64,000 nucleotides of DNA from Oxyruncus cristatus (lineage: Eukaryota; Chordata; Aves; Passeriformes; Cotingidae): positions 584,875 through 648,874 of the forward strand of contig VXAY01002115.1 in assembly GCA_013399855.1 (NCBI GenBank), read 5' to 3'. The translations under genes were made by a program, and so were the position numbers. The first letter of the stretch is position 1. Each line of letters opens with the position of its first letter. The notes beneath the pieces are model-generated. The model saw only the letters and a list, made by a program, of their open reading frames with translations, was not told where the DNA came from and ran no database searches. This document shows positions 13,080 through 25,060 of the stretch, one piece after another.

Positions 13080-13217
13080 ACTGGAAGTGTTCATAAAATG
13101 GGAAGGCATGGAAATTCGTGGTGTGGTTTAGTGGGCTTGGTAGTATTATGTCAAATGTTGGACTTTATGATCTTGGAGGTGTTTTCCAACCTTAATAGTT
13201 CTATGATTCTGTGACTA
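13080..13217 (+). mobile_element. CR1 LINE, short 3'-end fragment
   Basis: The last roughly 140 bp match the CR1 3' end. Visible landmarks are 'tggtttagtgggcttggtag', 'gttggactttatgatcttgg', 'aggtgttttccaacctta' and the tail 'tagttctatgattctgtga'. Plus orientation, heavily 5'-truncated. The plus-strand open frame that overlaps it (13002-13214) lies mostly in CR1 untranslated sequence and is not a gene. Confidence 0.92.
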
Positions 13218-15140
13218 TTACAACAGTTAATTCAAGTGGGCAGTGCTGGTGAGCATGCTGTGGCTCTGTAGGTTTAGCAGTGATGCCTGACTCTTTTGGG
13301 GCCGAGACTCAGTGACGCTGTTATTTCCTCCACGGACAAATACCCATCAAAATAATGTTAAAGTAGGTCTACAAATACCACAAGCTGAATGATTGGACTT
13401 CAGCAAGGACAGAAGGATAAGATGAGTTCTTTTAGTCAGTATTTCTTCCTTCTGGTTTGCTCAGCAGGATCTTTAGGGGTGGACTGGATCACATCCCCTT
13501 GATGTCCTATACACTGTGTAGGTGTGGTACTGAGGCTCCGTGAGCTTCCTGCAGGGATGAGTACTGGCAGTCCTGTTTCATCTCCAAAGTCTTCATGACC
13601 CACTGATTATCTTTTAGAAACTGGTGCTGAAGAATCAGCCCGGGGGTGGCTTTTGCAGGGGGGTATTTTGTGCTCAGGTTTCTTCCACGCCTGTGCAGGG
13701 TTAATCAGAGTAGGTGGTGATGTTTCAGTGAACGGTGAAATATAAACCATACGTGAAGACTAATTTCATGTTTAGTGAAACAATACTCATTTTATAAGAG
13801 CTCTGGGTTTTCTAATGGAAGATTTCTAATGCACCAAGTATTTTTTTTTTTTTCAAACACTGATTTTCAAGTATCATTAGCACTACTAAATGTGTGTGTT
13901 ACTTTTAAAGGCTTGACTCAGCAATTTGCACGTGTTCCAGATTTCTGGCCACCAGTATGCAGCTGTGTTGCTGTTGGAACAATGCAAGGTCACTTTTATG
14001 TCACATACGTAGAAATAACAGGACTTGCATTCTCTTTGAATTAACTTAATGTCTCCTAAGATTTCAGTGGGAAAAAACAAACAAACCTCAGCGTGATCCG
14101 TTAACACCAGGATTCGGGGGACAACCTCCAGCATGGGCTCTAGAAATGCTTGATTACACACCATGGTCACTGAGAACTCTCTGCTCTTGGATGCTTTAAC
14201 CTTTTTCTTCCTAGTAATTACGTCACGAATTAGTTATTTAATGCAAATGATCAGACAGGTTGTTTTTTTTCTGCTTCGTTTCAGTAGATCAGATTTTTAA
14301 GATAAAACTGGATGCAGATACATCAGTGTGATATATACAAAGACACAGGCAGGGAAAAGGGAAACAACATTAAGCACTACCGAATTTCTTTGTAATGAAG
14401 TAATGTTTGTTTGCTTTCTCTCTGAAACTTTTTTGAGGTTTGCATTTCCGTGTGGCATTATGCATTACAGAATTTTCCTTAGGTTTCAGCTGTGCTCAGG
14501 TACTTGTACTCAGGTCTGCAAAGCAAATCAACTGAAGCTTCTGTGAAATTAGAAAAACGATATTTTCTTCATCTTTAAAAGAAATTAGCAAGTGAGCAGA
14601 CAAAGTAGGGAAGGGGAGATCAGTTTCTTTTCCAACTTAATAAAGGCCTGTGGTTCTAAAATGCAAACACACAGCCTGGTGGCCAGGTAGCTTGTTGTTA
14701 TGTTGTTTTTTGGTTTTTTTTTTTTTTTCTCCACATCAGTGATATTCTTCAGTCCTGCAAGTTAGTAAAACCAAGACCACTTGCCATAGCTATAAGCTAT
14801 CAATAAAAATTAATGTACCAGAGGGAATTGAAAGGAAAAAAAAGGTACTTAAGTGTTCAGGGCCATCGAGCCACCCATGCATCCTCTGTGAGTGTATTCC
14901 GGCGATAGAGCTGTTATTGTTGCCATGGGCTGCCATTTAATGTTATTTTCCTAAGTAAATGCTTCTGTGCTCTGATCAAGGACATTGGCAGTAAACCAAG
15001 ACACAATCTTCAGAAAAAAATGGTGCTGAATGGTATAGAATACTGTTCAACCAGACCTGGTATTAGAGGATAAGTAAAGCCCCTCTTTTTTTGAAAGTCA
15101 GTTCAAATACAGGTTTAAAATCCTTTCAACAAGGGAAGAG
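13218..15140. other. Unique non-coding stretch, no gene seen
   Basis: No exon is recognisable. T runs occur at 13841-13853 and 14705-14728. A TAATTA / TTACGTCA / ATGCAAAT cluster at 14215-14248 is listed separately. Open frames of 89 and 94 codons at 13775-14044 (plus) and 13886-14170 (minus) overlap on opposite strands and show no domain. Confidence 0.6.
14215..14248. promoter_or_regulatory. Clustered TAATTA, CRE-like and POU octamer sites
   Basis: Within 34 bp there is a homeodomain core TAATTA (14215-14220), overlapping a CREB/ATF-type TTACGTCA (14218-14225, reverse complement TGACGTAA), then AATTAG, and a perfect POU octamer ATGCAAAT (14241-14248). Such tight clustering, including a CpG-containing site in a CpG-poor background, is typical of developmental enhancers. 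Binding was not tested. Confidence 0.4.
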
Positions 15141-15360
15141 TTCTCTTTTTCTCTTTTTCTCTTTTTCTCTTTTTCTCTTTTTCTCTTTTTCTCTTTTTCT
15201 CTTTTTCTCTTTTTCTCTTTTTCTCTTTTTCTCTTTTTCTCTTTTTCTCTTTTTCTCTTTTTCTCTTTTTCTCTTTTTCTCTTTTTCTCTTTTTNCTCCT
15301 TCCCCCTTTTCCTCTTTTCCTCTTTTTTTTTTTTCCTTTTTTTTTTTTTTTTTTTTTTCT
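15141..15360. repeat. 220-nt homopyrimidine tract with (CTCTTTTT)19
   Basis: Every called base from 15141 to 15360 is C or T. Positions 15143-15294 are exactly 19 copies of the octamer CTCTTTTT (152 nt). A single N at 15295 marks the junction, followed by mixed C/T runs and then long T runs to 15358. The long open frames on both strands here (rich in Phe/Leu/Ser on plus, Lys/Arg/Glu on minus) are products of the repeat. The copy number should be treated as approximate, because the N suggests a read or assembly problem at this point. Confidence 0.95.
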
Positions 15361-18344
15361 GAGAGGTTTTTGTTTTAAAGAATGATGAGAGGAAGTAGAA
15401 ATGAAAAAGAGGACTGGGATATATCCACCGTAAGATGTGATTAACTGAGGAGGTTGGGAAGATCAATAGGAAAACCAAAATCCCCGAAGGAATGTATTTC
15501 TGGGGTGGGTTTTTGTGTTTGTCTGCCTTTCCAACTGGATATTTGTTGTTAAACTGAGGGCTTCCCCCACTAACTGCCTCTCCACAGTGTTTTCTGTGGG
15601 ATAAGGTAGCCTTGGCTCTGTATCCTGCCCTGGATGCTGATGGCAATGGTATAGTTCTCTTCCAAAGGAAGGGACAAGAGGTGTTTAGTCACCCCCAGGG
15701 CAGCTGTATTGAAGAAAGGAGTTTCCACTGAGGAAGACTACCAGAATCATCTGGTTGTTTTGGCTAAAATGCTAACTGTACTGTGTTTGTCATTCAAGAG
15801 AGTACCTTTTAAACAAGGGGTGTTGCTGTGTTAACCCCTGTAACAGCTGAACCTCTGTTTGCTAAAAGAAAAAAAAAAAAACCACTATGAAAAGGGTTTC
15901 CATTTGCAACGATCCGTGTGCAGAGCTGTAAAAAATGCATAAAAAAGGCCAGTAATACGGAAGTGATCCCCCAGGTTAATGTTGCCATCAGTCCACAACC
16001 TTCATTGCTTCCTCAGGATGATTGTTGTATTAAACTCTTACATTTGATTCATTTGTCGTTAAAGCAATGGAGCCGTAATTATTCCACTAAAGTAATGAAC
16101 AGCATAGTCTGTGCCCCAGGGGCCTGAAACCATCGTTTTGGGTGTGGTACCCTCTGTGGTTTCAGCACAGAGTGCTTTGGGGTGTGTGGTAAAGAGAAAT
16201 GGGATTTCATATCAGCCTTTACCTGTAGGAAGGGTCTGTCCTAGTGAAACCTTGTGGTTTTTGCTGCAGGTGTAAGAAAGCAGCCAGGTGCCATCCCTGG
16301 GGGCATTTATTTTTTTGACTCAAAATTTGTTAGCCCAGAAACTTGGTGAAAAAGGAAAGGAGGATATTACAAATGAAAAGGCTGACCTAGCTTTTTGGTA
16401 TGTGTTATTGATAAAATATAGTCATGCTTATTTATAAATCTTTTGGGGAAAAGAACTTGTTTGAGCCATTCTTCAGGGTAATATTCAGCATGTTTTGGTC
16501 CTCACACACCCTTCAATCTAATGATAAGATCTTTCTGCAAGTCTTCTCAGTCAGCCTTCATCCTTGAGAGTGTGAATAGCTGCCCTTTTTTCAGTGTTGG
16601 TGAGGAAAGAGGGAAAAAAAAATGGGAAGGCAGCTGTAGACAGTTCTGCATGGACACAAACTATTTAGAGTGAAATCCAGTGATCCCCACTAGAGGCAAA
16701 GTGATTAATGGAACTGAAACCTCAAAAAATGGTCTTGCAACTACATTTTTAATGCATAATATTTGCGTGAGGTTGACATTCAGCAAAATGCTTTCTCTCA
16801 TGCCTGGTTTGAAGTTAAAAATATAAATGGAATGTCCTAGATTTTATTTATGCATCTGAAGTTGTTAGGGAGGTAAAGGAGAACTGAGAGATAGGCTGCC
16901 CAGATTACATATCTCCAAAGTACAGTCCCATAGTTTGCAGAAACTTCTCCTCCTGTTGATTGAATCATTCAGAGTTGGTTGATTTTGGTAATTCAGAACT
17001 ATCTATATTTTCATTGACTAAGCAGATGTTTGTTTCTTTGTCCAAGGGAGAAGTCATAATGTTTACTGTGTGATCTTGGGGGGATCAGCATAAAAATGAG
17101 TCTCTGTCATGCACATGCACAAATACACACTTTGATGGCAGTGGATTTCCTAGGACCAATTTTAGCTAATGTTGCAGATTGTGAATAATTGAAAAATGTA
17201 ATGGAAGTGCTTCATCTGAATTTTTTGTGAGCAATATCTAATGAATATTTGGGATACTGTCTGTACTGTTGCTTGCCACACCGCTCTGTGTACAAAAACG
17301 ACCTGCATGCAGCTTACACTGAAATTTTGAAAATCCTAGGGAGAAAGAAGTTTAACCAAAAGCTTTTCCAACTCTATGGGTTCCACGGCATTGAATTAAG
17401 TTAATAAATGAGAGCTTAATATCAGTGAAAAGTGCAAATGCACATCTGGATTTTGCAACTCTCAGCATTCCATGGCATTAGAAACTCTCCCTGTCAAATC
17501 TGATGTCTTCAGTGGAGTTTTAAAGGTATCTCTAAAACTGTGTCCATCAAAGGTTCAGTATTGTTTCATTACATTTTATTTTAAGTGAGAGAAAGTGCAA
17601 TTACATTTGAAAAGAAAATACTCCTCTTTCTCTTTCTAAGTTGAGCAGAATGAATTATAACCACCAGGATTAGAATCATCAGGGTTTGCACAATATTAAG
17701 GATGTGAGATAGACAATAAAATGTGGAGTTTGTCCTTTGGTACAGTCACAACAAATATGCACTGCTAGGCTTTCTAGGTTTTTATTATTCTCTCTATGAG
17801 AAAGTGTTTTCTTTGATTATCTCTAATTTAGAATTCTTTGTTTTTCACTTGTCTGATCATTTGCACTGACTTAAAAGTAGCAAGTCAAATTGACCTTATC
17901 TGCAAAATATAAGCTTTGGGTTTTGCTGGTGTAGTTAATTCCCCCTTTCAAGCCATCCCTTTTTCTTTTCTCTCTTGATACTCAAATTTAGGTCTTTTAC
18001 CTGTCCTCATAGCTCTTACCTTTCATCCATTAAATTTCATTGCCGGCACTCTGAAAATCCAAATAAATTATGCCATTTGCATTACCATCATCAACCTTCC
18101 CTGTAACCTCAGAAAAGTCAAGGAGAATAGTTAGGCAGATTTTTTTTTTTTTCTTTTCAAAATCTCTAGGAGTTATTTTCTATTACATTACAAATACATG
18201 TTCCTTTCTACCTTGCCTGTCAGAATGGCTTTCAAGTGTTTTCCTTGCTAATGTTGACAAGGTGATTGACTTGCAGATTTCTGTGGCAGCTTTAGACCTT
18301 TCTAAAAAAAAAAAAAGGAAAGGCTGCTCTTATATTCCACAAAC

Positions 18345-18397
18345 TTTTTTTTGTTTTGTTTTGTTTTTTTTGTTTGTTTGTTTGCTTCTTTTTTTTA
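18345..18397. repeat. T-rich tract with TTTTG and TTTG units
   Basis: T runs are interspersed with TTTTG and then TTTG units, ending before AAACTGC. It is simple low-complexity sequence. Confidence 0.85.
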
Positions 18398-18834
18398 AAC
18401 TGCTTGAACTTCAATTATGATTTATGGCCTACAGATCTTTGACAAGAATAAATCTTACAGTATCTAGTCTGACAGACTCAATTTTTGTTTTGAATTGCCT
18501 CCTACTTTTCTAGTCGTAGGCACTGTGTTAATTATAGACATAGTCAGTGGATGACAGCCAGGTTATTGTTATTGTAGTCTTTGGTTTAGAGAAAGTATTA
18601 ATTTCATATTTCAGTTGTTTTACATGCTGTCAGGGTATAACTCTTTTCTTGATTCTAGGGTACTGAAAATTAAAAGTTCTGGGCAGTTCTGCTTCAATTC
18701 TTCAGCCACATCTGTTTTAATTGCTGGATTTTATTTCTTTTTATTGGTCGGGCATATGTCTGTAGGGGTTTATCCTGCAGAAATTTTTTGTTTTATTATG
18801 TACTTATACAATCAATTCTGGTGAAAATCAGCAG

Positions 18835-19200
18835 TTTGTATTGAACGTAGTCAATGAATATTTTTATGTTTGTATCCAAAAAGGGAAAAAAAGCCTATGG
18901 GTGGTAGTTCATTATTAGCTTATAAATATAGTATAACTTCCTGCATAATTACAGGTTTTTATAATTTTTATAATGCTTTTTGCTTATTTTCCTTTGGATA
19001 ATTTTCAAAGTACTATTATTCCCTCAAGAGATCTCTAAGAGGCAGAATTTCTGGCTATTAAAGATTTGCCATCCCACAAGCAGCAGACTGAGAGTGCCTC
19101 CAGGTTATTTATAACTGGATTTTATCTCAGAAAATTAACTAAAGAAGATAAACCAAAATTCTAGGGGAAAATGCCTTAAACGTCTCATATATTGTGCTGT
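18835..19200. promoter_or_regulatory. Candidate conserved non-coding stretch
   Basis: Unique AT-rich sequence without repeats or open frames, holding TTATTAGCTTATAAAT, CATAATTAC and TTATAATTTTTATAATG words. It has the look of a conserved enhancer block. This is inference from texture only. Confidence 0.25.
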
Positions 19201-19700
19201 GCTCAAACAGCTATTTTAATTTTAACAGCCTGGCAAGCCCAGTGGAGCTTTTTTCTGGTTTTGGGCACAAAATAAGATAACACTTTTTGAATTCCTCTAG
19301 GAGATCATCTAAGTGCACTTAAAGTGGAGGCATAAAATATGAGTTTACAATGTGATATATTTAAGCTTCACATGTTAGTTTAATTGATTTTCTGTGTTTG
19401 CTAGTTCTGAGAGCCCCAGAACTCCTAATTTGCCCTTTAAAAAAAAGCTAGTTACGTTTTCAGAACGTTGTATGAGCAGGCAAGGACAAGCTGGTCCCCT
19501 CTGCAGAAAGTTTCATTGTGTTCTGGCTTCTATAACCCTTTCCTGACCACCAGCACCAAATGTTCTACCAACATTTCAGCAGACATGTACATTTACGTGC
19601 CTGCATAATGCCCCTGGTTTTAGTGGGCCACTCACGTGGGTAGTGTTACACCTTGGACACGTGTTGCTAAATCGGGGATGGGGTTTCATTGGCTGTGATT

Positions 19701-19759
19701 TGTGGGTGGGATTTTGGGGAGCCCTTGGTGAAAGTGTGGGGGTGGGAGGGGTGGGGAGG
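19701..19759 (+). other. G-quadruplex motif with 1-nt loops
   Basis: Positions 19738-19756 read GGGGG-T-GGG-A-GGGG-T-GGGG, four G runs separated by single-base loops, which is the most stable class of predicted G-quadruplex. Three further runs lie just upstream (GGG 19704, GGG 19708, GGGG 19716). The surroundings are otherwise AT-rich, so the patch stands out. No promoter or gene is seen beside it. Confidence 0.85.
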
Positions 19760-21090
19760 CAGAGAACCTCAGCTGGGTTGCTTGTGAGAATTTAGGTGTC
19801 TGATGTGATTAAGCTTAAAATAACAAACTCGCTTGCTGTCCGACGTCCGTTATATTTGAACTTAGGTCTAGAGGGGTGAAAGGTTGCTGCAATAATTTAT
19901 TGTACCTTATAGTACAGTCGGTGTTTAAGAAGGAGTGGTAGCTGGAAGGCATGTTCTATTCTTACTTCAAGGAAAAAAACCACTATCAGATTGCAAGGAC
20001 TAAAATAGTTGCAGTTTCTAAGTATGCCTTGTAAATAAACTTATGAGAAAGGGATGTTCAAGATGAGCTTTGAAACGGAGTATTAGCTCCTTTTCTTCAC
20101 ATGTTTATAATAATAATGTCTTGCATTTATGATTATGCCATTGTGATGCATAACTGGGTGACCTTTGCAGATGACAAAATGATTAACAATTTCCTCTGGC
20201 TTTTGCTTTTAATTATTCACCTGTGTGAACTAGAGGATGGACTATATGAGCTAGAGCAAATAAGGATGATTGGTTCATATCAGTGTTATCACATGGCAGA
20301 AAGGTCAGAAGAGTTGCCTTCAGTTTGCTGAGGATTAGATATTACTTTTAAAGAAACTGGCTTTTAAATATGTATTATGGAATATAAATTGATGGATAAA
20401 AATATGTATTATGTATATGCATACCTTAAATGTATATAATATGTAGTCTTGATAAGAAGTTTTCTGTAGCATCTTGAAAAGTTTTAATCAAGGAAGAATA
20501 ACAGCTCTCTGTTTCTATAAGGACTTGTTTCTACAGGCCCAGCTGCATCTCTTCTTTAGGTACAAAAACCAAACTGAACTTTGAATGTTGGCTGAAAATT
20601 ACATGAGAAAATTAGTGATCCCACTATCTGCTTGTTTAGACCTCTTGCCTTTGAAAAGTGAAAGAGTGGCTAAAAAAATATGGCTCACTGCTGTTTCCTG
20701 CCATCTGTATTTTCTTTTTTAAATTATCTAATCTTATAAATATTTGAATGACTTTTGCTCAGAATAAACACTTTCCTCTCATCTTAGCACTTATGGCTCT
20801 TGAGACCATAACAATTAGATAAATTAATATTGATTTGCTAAGGAAATGCTTCTTCATCTGTTAGAGTATCTCTTAGTGTGGTCCAGAACAAAACTTACAA
20901 ATTTAAAAGAACAGAAATGGCTCTTGTCCATTTTTCCTGGTGGAAGTAATTATGGGCAGCATAGCACAAAGTTACTGGGCTGAACTTTCTAAAACACAGG
21001 TTTCACACAAAAATTCCTGAAGGTGCAGGGAAGGGAAAGTTAGCTACACATACAGATTAAAACTGAACCATAATATATATATATAAACAC

Positions 21091-21134
21091 CTTTTTTTTT
21101 TTTTNNNNNNNNNNNNNNNNNNNNNNNNNNTTTT
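21091..21134. repeat. T run with assembly gap
   Basis: T13 (21092-21104) runs into 26 Ns (21105-21130) and TTTT follows. The gap lies inside a homopolymer and its real length is unknown. A TA run at 21071-21084 lies just upstream. Confidence 0.9.
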
Positions 21135-21827
21135 AGAATTCATTAGAGGTGGGGGATTTGGGTGGCTGGAGCAGTGTGATGCCAGGCAGTGGTGCACAGG
21201 GGAGAGATCAGACCAGCTGGAAGTCCTCTCAGATTTTCAGATATCCAGCAGCCCAGCTCTTGCTCCAGGTGGTCTGTCTGACAGCCTGAAGTCTGGAATG
21301 AGTAGATAAATTATTTTCCACAATGGAAGAATCTGGCTGAAGAGGGTGATTGATATCTGTGGAGACCTGGTCACTGGGAAGATGTCAGTCCAATTCCTTT
21401 AATGATAAAAATAAAATTTACAGGACATAGATCACTACCTACATGAATGTAGTCAGGTTTTTTTACTTGCTTTGGGAGTTCTAGGAGATACAAAATAAAT
21501 CTGCACCTTAGGAAGTGATTTGGCAGTGCCTGTTGCTTTACAGTGTGCCCATCCTATGATCAGAGCTTGGGGCAGGACGTGTCTTAGCTGGCATGGGTAA
21601 ACTTTGAGGAAAAGGCAAAAAGGGAATAAAGAGGACTTCAGCAAATAAGGAAACACAAATAAATGTTGTTGTCAGCTTTACATGTATGTATCTCTTCAGC
21701 TAATTTATATGAGTCTCTATAAACTTATACCACCTTTTTGTCCTTCAAGCCACATACAGATTCTTGGCATCCAGTATTTCCATCTGACCAAGAACTCTCA
21801 AACTTCATGATTTTCCATTTGTCACTG

Positions 21828-21890
21828 AAAACAAAAAAAAAAAAAAAGAAAAGAAAAAAGAGAAAAGAAAAGAAAGAAGGTAGAAAGCAG
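21828..21890. repeat. A-rich / AAAAG purine tract
   Basis: A long A run is followed by AAAAG and AAAG units and then AAGG units, an almost pure purine stretch. It produces matching Lys/Arg-rich and Phe-rich open frames on the two strands, which are not genes. Confidence 0.85.
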
Positions 21891-22039
21891 GAAGGAGCAC
21901 ATAAACCAAAACAACCCTGATATTTCATTTGTGTTTTGCTGATAGATATTGAGTTCTTTCCATATACTTGTGCATTAAGGGTTTTGCTGAGTGAGCTAGG
22001 ACACTGTCTCTTTAAGTGTTTAACAGTAATTGGTTCATG

Positions 22040-22400
22040 TCCTGGTGTTCATTGAAAATCCTAGACATTTCATGGAAAATCTTCTTAATGAGGGAATGAA
22101 TTTTTCATTCACATTAGAAAGCTCACTCTGACAAACAATTTCTAAATAAAACTTTGGCGACATGACATCCCATATTGGACTTGACAAAGAGGACAGGTGC
22201 ATTAGAATAAAACTGTATGGCGATCCTTCAAGCTGTCAGCCATGAATATTTTATTTCTTAATGAATCATCTTTGTGAAATGAACTTTCTTGTTGTAGTGT
22301 CAGTGCCATTTACAACAAAAAACCTGCTCCTTTTAAAAGGTGAACTCCTTAAAGATGCTGATGCCTGCATAAAATACTTAACCCTAGCCAAGGTATTCAG
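22040..22400. promoter_or_regulatory. Candidate conserved non-coding element
   Basis: A 360-bp unique block without repeats. It includes isolated CpGs (TTGGCGACATGACATCCC near 22155, TATGGCGATCC near 22217), the words CCATGAATATTTTATTTC and CTTAATGAATCATC, and balanced AT-rich composition. This texture is what I would expect of a deeply conserved vertebrate element. The 61-codon frame at 22261-22446 ends in a T run and is not convincing. Conservation was not tested. Confidence 0.35.
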
Positions 22401-23617
22401 TAAATTTAATAGTGTATTTTTTTTTTCCAAACTGTTTGAAATGTAGTCTCATACTACCAGGTGTGACTGTCAAACACAACCTTTTGCAGTTGCAATTTTG
22501 TTAACAAAGCCATTATTCAAGGTAGATTAGCAATGGTGTTGATCCTTATTAAAAACCAAAGCATACTCGCCTAATTATTGTTTTGGTGTTTCCTTTATTT
22601 TTATTGGTATGTTACATTTATTTAGTACTTGGGCACAGTAGTAGATTTATAGTCAAGACTTTATGTATGAAAAGCATATGTCTAACAGACAACAGATACT
22701 TTCACCATCATGTGTCCCTGTTCCTTACAGTGTGAAGTGCATAAATCGTGGGCAGTCTTTGTTGGTATGTTTGGGGCATTTCTTCCCCAACGTGTAAAGT
22801 TAGTGCTGGTTGCAAAGGGTGTGGAGGTTGGGCAGAGGCTCCTGGAGCTACGGCCCCCCAGCACCCAGGTATCCCTAAACTTTCTCGTTCTTTATTCTAA
22901 GGGAATACAAATGTCTGATCAGTTTATTCTTTCCCACAGTTTATTTGCCAGAGTAGATTTGAATGTACTGGTTTTGCTAACAATTTCACATTCGTTGAGT
23001 TATCTTAAAAGCATATATGTTTCAACATTTTCCTTTTGTTCTGCGAAAGCAGCTTGATTTGGATTCTCTGGGGAACGCTCAATTTTTATTGATATTAAAA
23101 ATACCCATTTGATTGCAAACCTCAAAGTGGACTGGATTCAATTTAATTTACATAATGGTGTCTTCAGGGACAAAGATTGCATGTCCTTTGTGGCATCAGT
23201 TTGTGGATGTTTGTTCCTAGCATGTGTCAAGTTCAAATTACAGGGTTTTGTCATTTTACTTATAGGCTAAATGTTTTGACTTCAGTGGATATCATTATAC
23301 TCAGTCTTCGTAGTCCCTGACCTATGTCCTTGCTGATACTGGATACATACGATGTCTTGTCTGCCCACGCTCCCAGCCAGCACCCTAATGCTTCCAAGTG
23401 ATCAGGAATAGGTCCCTTTAGTGCTTTTTTTTTTCATAACCTCCTCCTTTTGTTCCTGTTTTTTCTTCCTTTCCGTTATAGACTTCTATCCTTGTATTAA
23501 CTTTCTTTCCTAACATCTGTGCTCATTAAGGAAAACTTTCTCAGATTCTGCTCTCGTCGAAATCGGTAGCGTCCTTTCCACCAACTGCTTTCAGAAAGGT
23601 TTTATGTCCCTCAGCAC

Positions 23618-23654
23618 TGACTGCTCACACGTCTGTGCGCTCCCTGAGCAGTCA
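23618..23654. repeat. Inverted repeat, 10-bp stem and 17-nt loop
   Basis: TGACTGCTCA (23618-23627) pairs exactly with TGAGCAGTCA (23645-23654) across a 17-nt loop that holds two CpGs. The stem is 50% GC. It is too short for a microRNA precursor. It could be a protein-binding dyad or chance. Confidence 0.8.
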
Positions 23655-24649
23655 CAAAGCGTCTGTAAGGGTTGTTGAAGCCTTCGTGGTAAAACCTGGA
23701 ACAGGTTCATGAGACTTCGCAAGAAAGTTCTCGGACTCTGCCCTTGAAGGCTCCGTGTTTACAAATTGCTGTTTGTAGATGAAACCATCTATGTGCAGGA
23801 AGAATTATCATCGGTAATTAGCGACATCAAAAAGGGACCAAATGAAATCAACTGAAGCCCTTGAGTGGGATGTCTGCAGCAGACCTTGGAGGACTAAATG
23901 TGTACTCCCAGGCTTTGAGGTGGTTTGGCTGTATTATCATTACTTGTATTCCTGCGGCTCCTAAGGGACAAGTGCTTTGCTGAGCACCACATAAGTGCAC
24001 ACCCAGAGTAAAAAGGCAGCTCCTAACTGGAAGTTCACAATCCATGTATAGGACAGGAGACCCCCAGTGCACTGGGTAAAGAGTAGAACACAGAGAAACA
24101 AGGACACCATGACAGATAAATCAGTGTGGGCAGCGGGTTTTGTCAAGCTCCAACGGCCTGGATATTCCTTTTGTTGACGGGCTGGCACAGGAGAATTCCT
24201 ATCAGAGATTTAAGGTAGTTTTGAGGAAAGCACTCCCCAAATTTGGGGGCAGCCTGAAAAACTGATTCCAGTAGACACTGGAATCTGCCACCGTGGTCTG
24301 GACGAAGGGAAGAATTATTCTCTACTGAGGTCTGATATGTGAGGCAGGAGAGGGGTACACAGTGAAGGACTTCCCATTCTCGACCTGGAATGTTATATTG
24401 TATTTTATTGGGTTGTTAAGAGGGTCTGGTCCTAGGCTGGCCACACTGAGAATTGCAATTTGCTAGAAAGGCACTGATCTTCAAAATTTCTATTGATTTA
24501 AGTGGGAGTTAATGCATATAACAACTTCAGGATCAAGGGGCAATGGTGATAACTCTCTCTTAATCTTCTTTCCCATATCTAATTAAAATCTTAGATTTTT
24601 TTAGAAGCATTCTTGCTTTTCTCTTGAAATTATCAGTCTGTCTTTATCC

Positions 24650-25060
24650 TTCTTCAGTTTTTAATTTTGCTTGCATTTAAATCCACTTTTTCAATGGCCC
24701 AGCAAGTACTAATCAAATAAACTTTAAAAGATTGCTCCTGATTAAATTATTTTTTAATAATGAGTTCCTGTTACCAGGGAATACAGAGTTAAAAAGGTGA
24801 TATCACTAAAATTAATTAGCATAAGACATGCTGGACTGGTAGAAGTGACTGGATCTTAATCAATAGCAATATGATTACACCCATGCAGCAATTATAAATT
24901 ATTTAAAACAGTACCCCTAGGTTACTGACTAGTTGCCTTTAAATTAAATTCTATGTCAATAATTGATGCAAAGAATTAATGTGAGAACACCTTCAGTTAC
25001 TGAAACTTTTTTAAGGTGGCATAAAATATTGAACTGTTGCCTGTCATTAGCAACCACCCT
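24650..25060. promoter_or_regulatory. TAAT-rich candidate enhancer block
   Basis: Unique AT-rich sequence packed with homeodomain-type cores: GATTAAATTA, TTTAATAATGAG, AAAATTAATTAGC, CTTAATCAAT, GCAATTATAAATTATT and GTCAATAATTGATG. There are no repeats and no open frame of note. Inferred from motif density only. Confidence 0.3.

Larger units (their letters stand above)
15361..21090. other. Unique AT-rich non-coding stretch, no gene seen
   Basis: No exon is recognisable. Homopolymer runs lie at 15869-15881 (A), 18140-18152 (T) and 18304-18316 (A), with T/G-rich sequence at 18345-18397. A short-loop G-quadruplex motif sits at 19738-19756. The stretch 18835-19200 is repeat-poor and regulatory in texture. 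The open frame 18070-18420 is driven by the T and A runs. The 76-codon frame at 20101-20331 shows no domain. The section 16700-17900 is AT-rich unique sequence in which nothing specific stands out. Confidence 0.55.

Noticed and set aside
15098..15646. 182-codon minus-strand open frame, Lys/Arg/Glu-rich
   Set aside because: It is the translation of the (GAGAAAAA)n strand of the octamer repeat and crosses an N.
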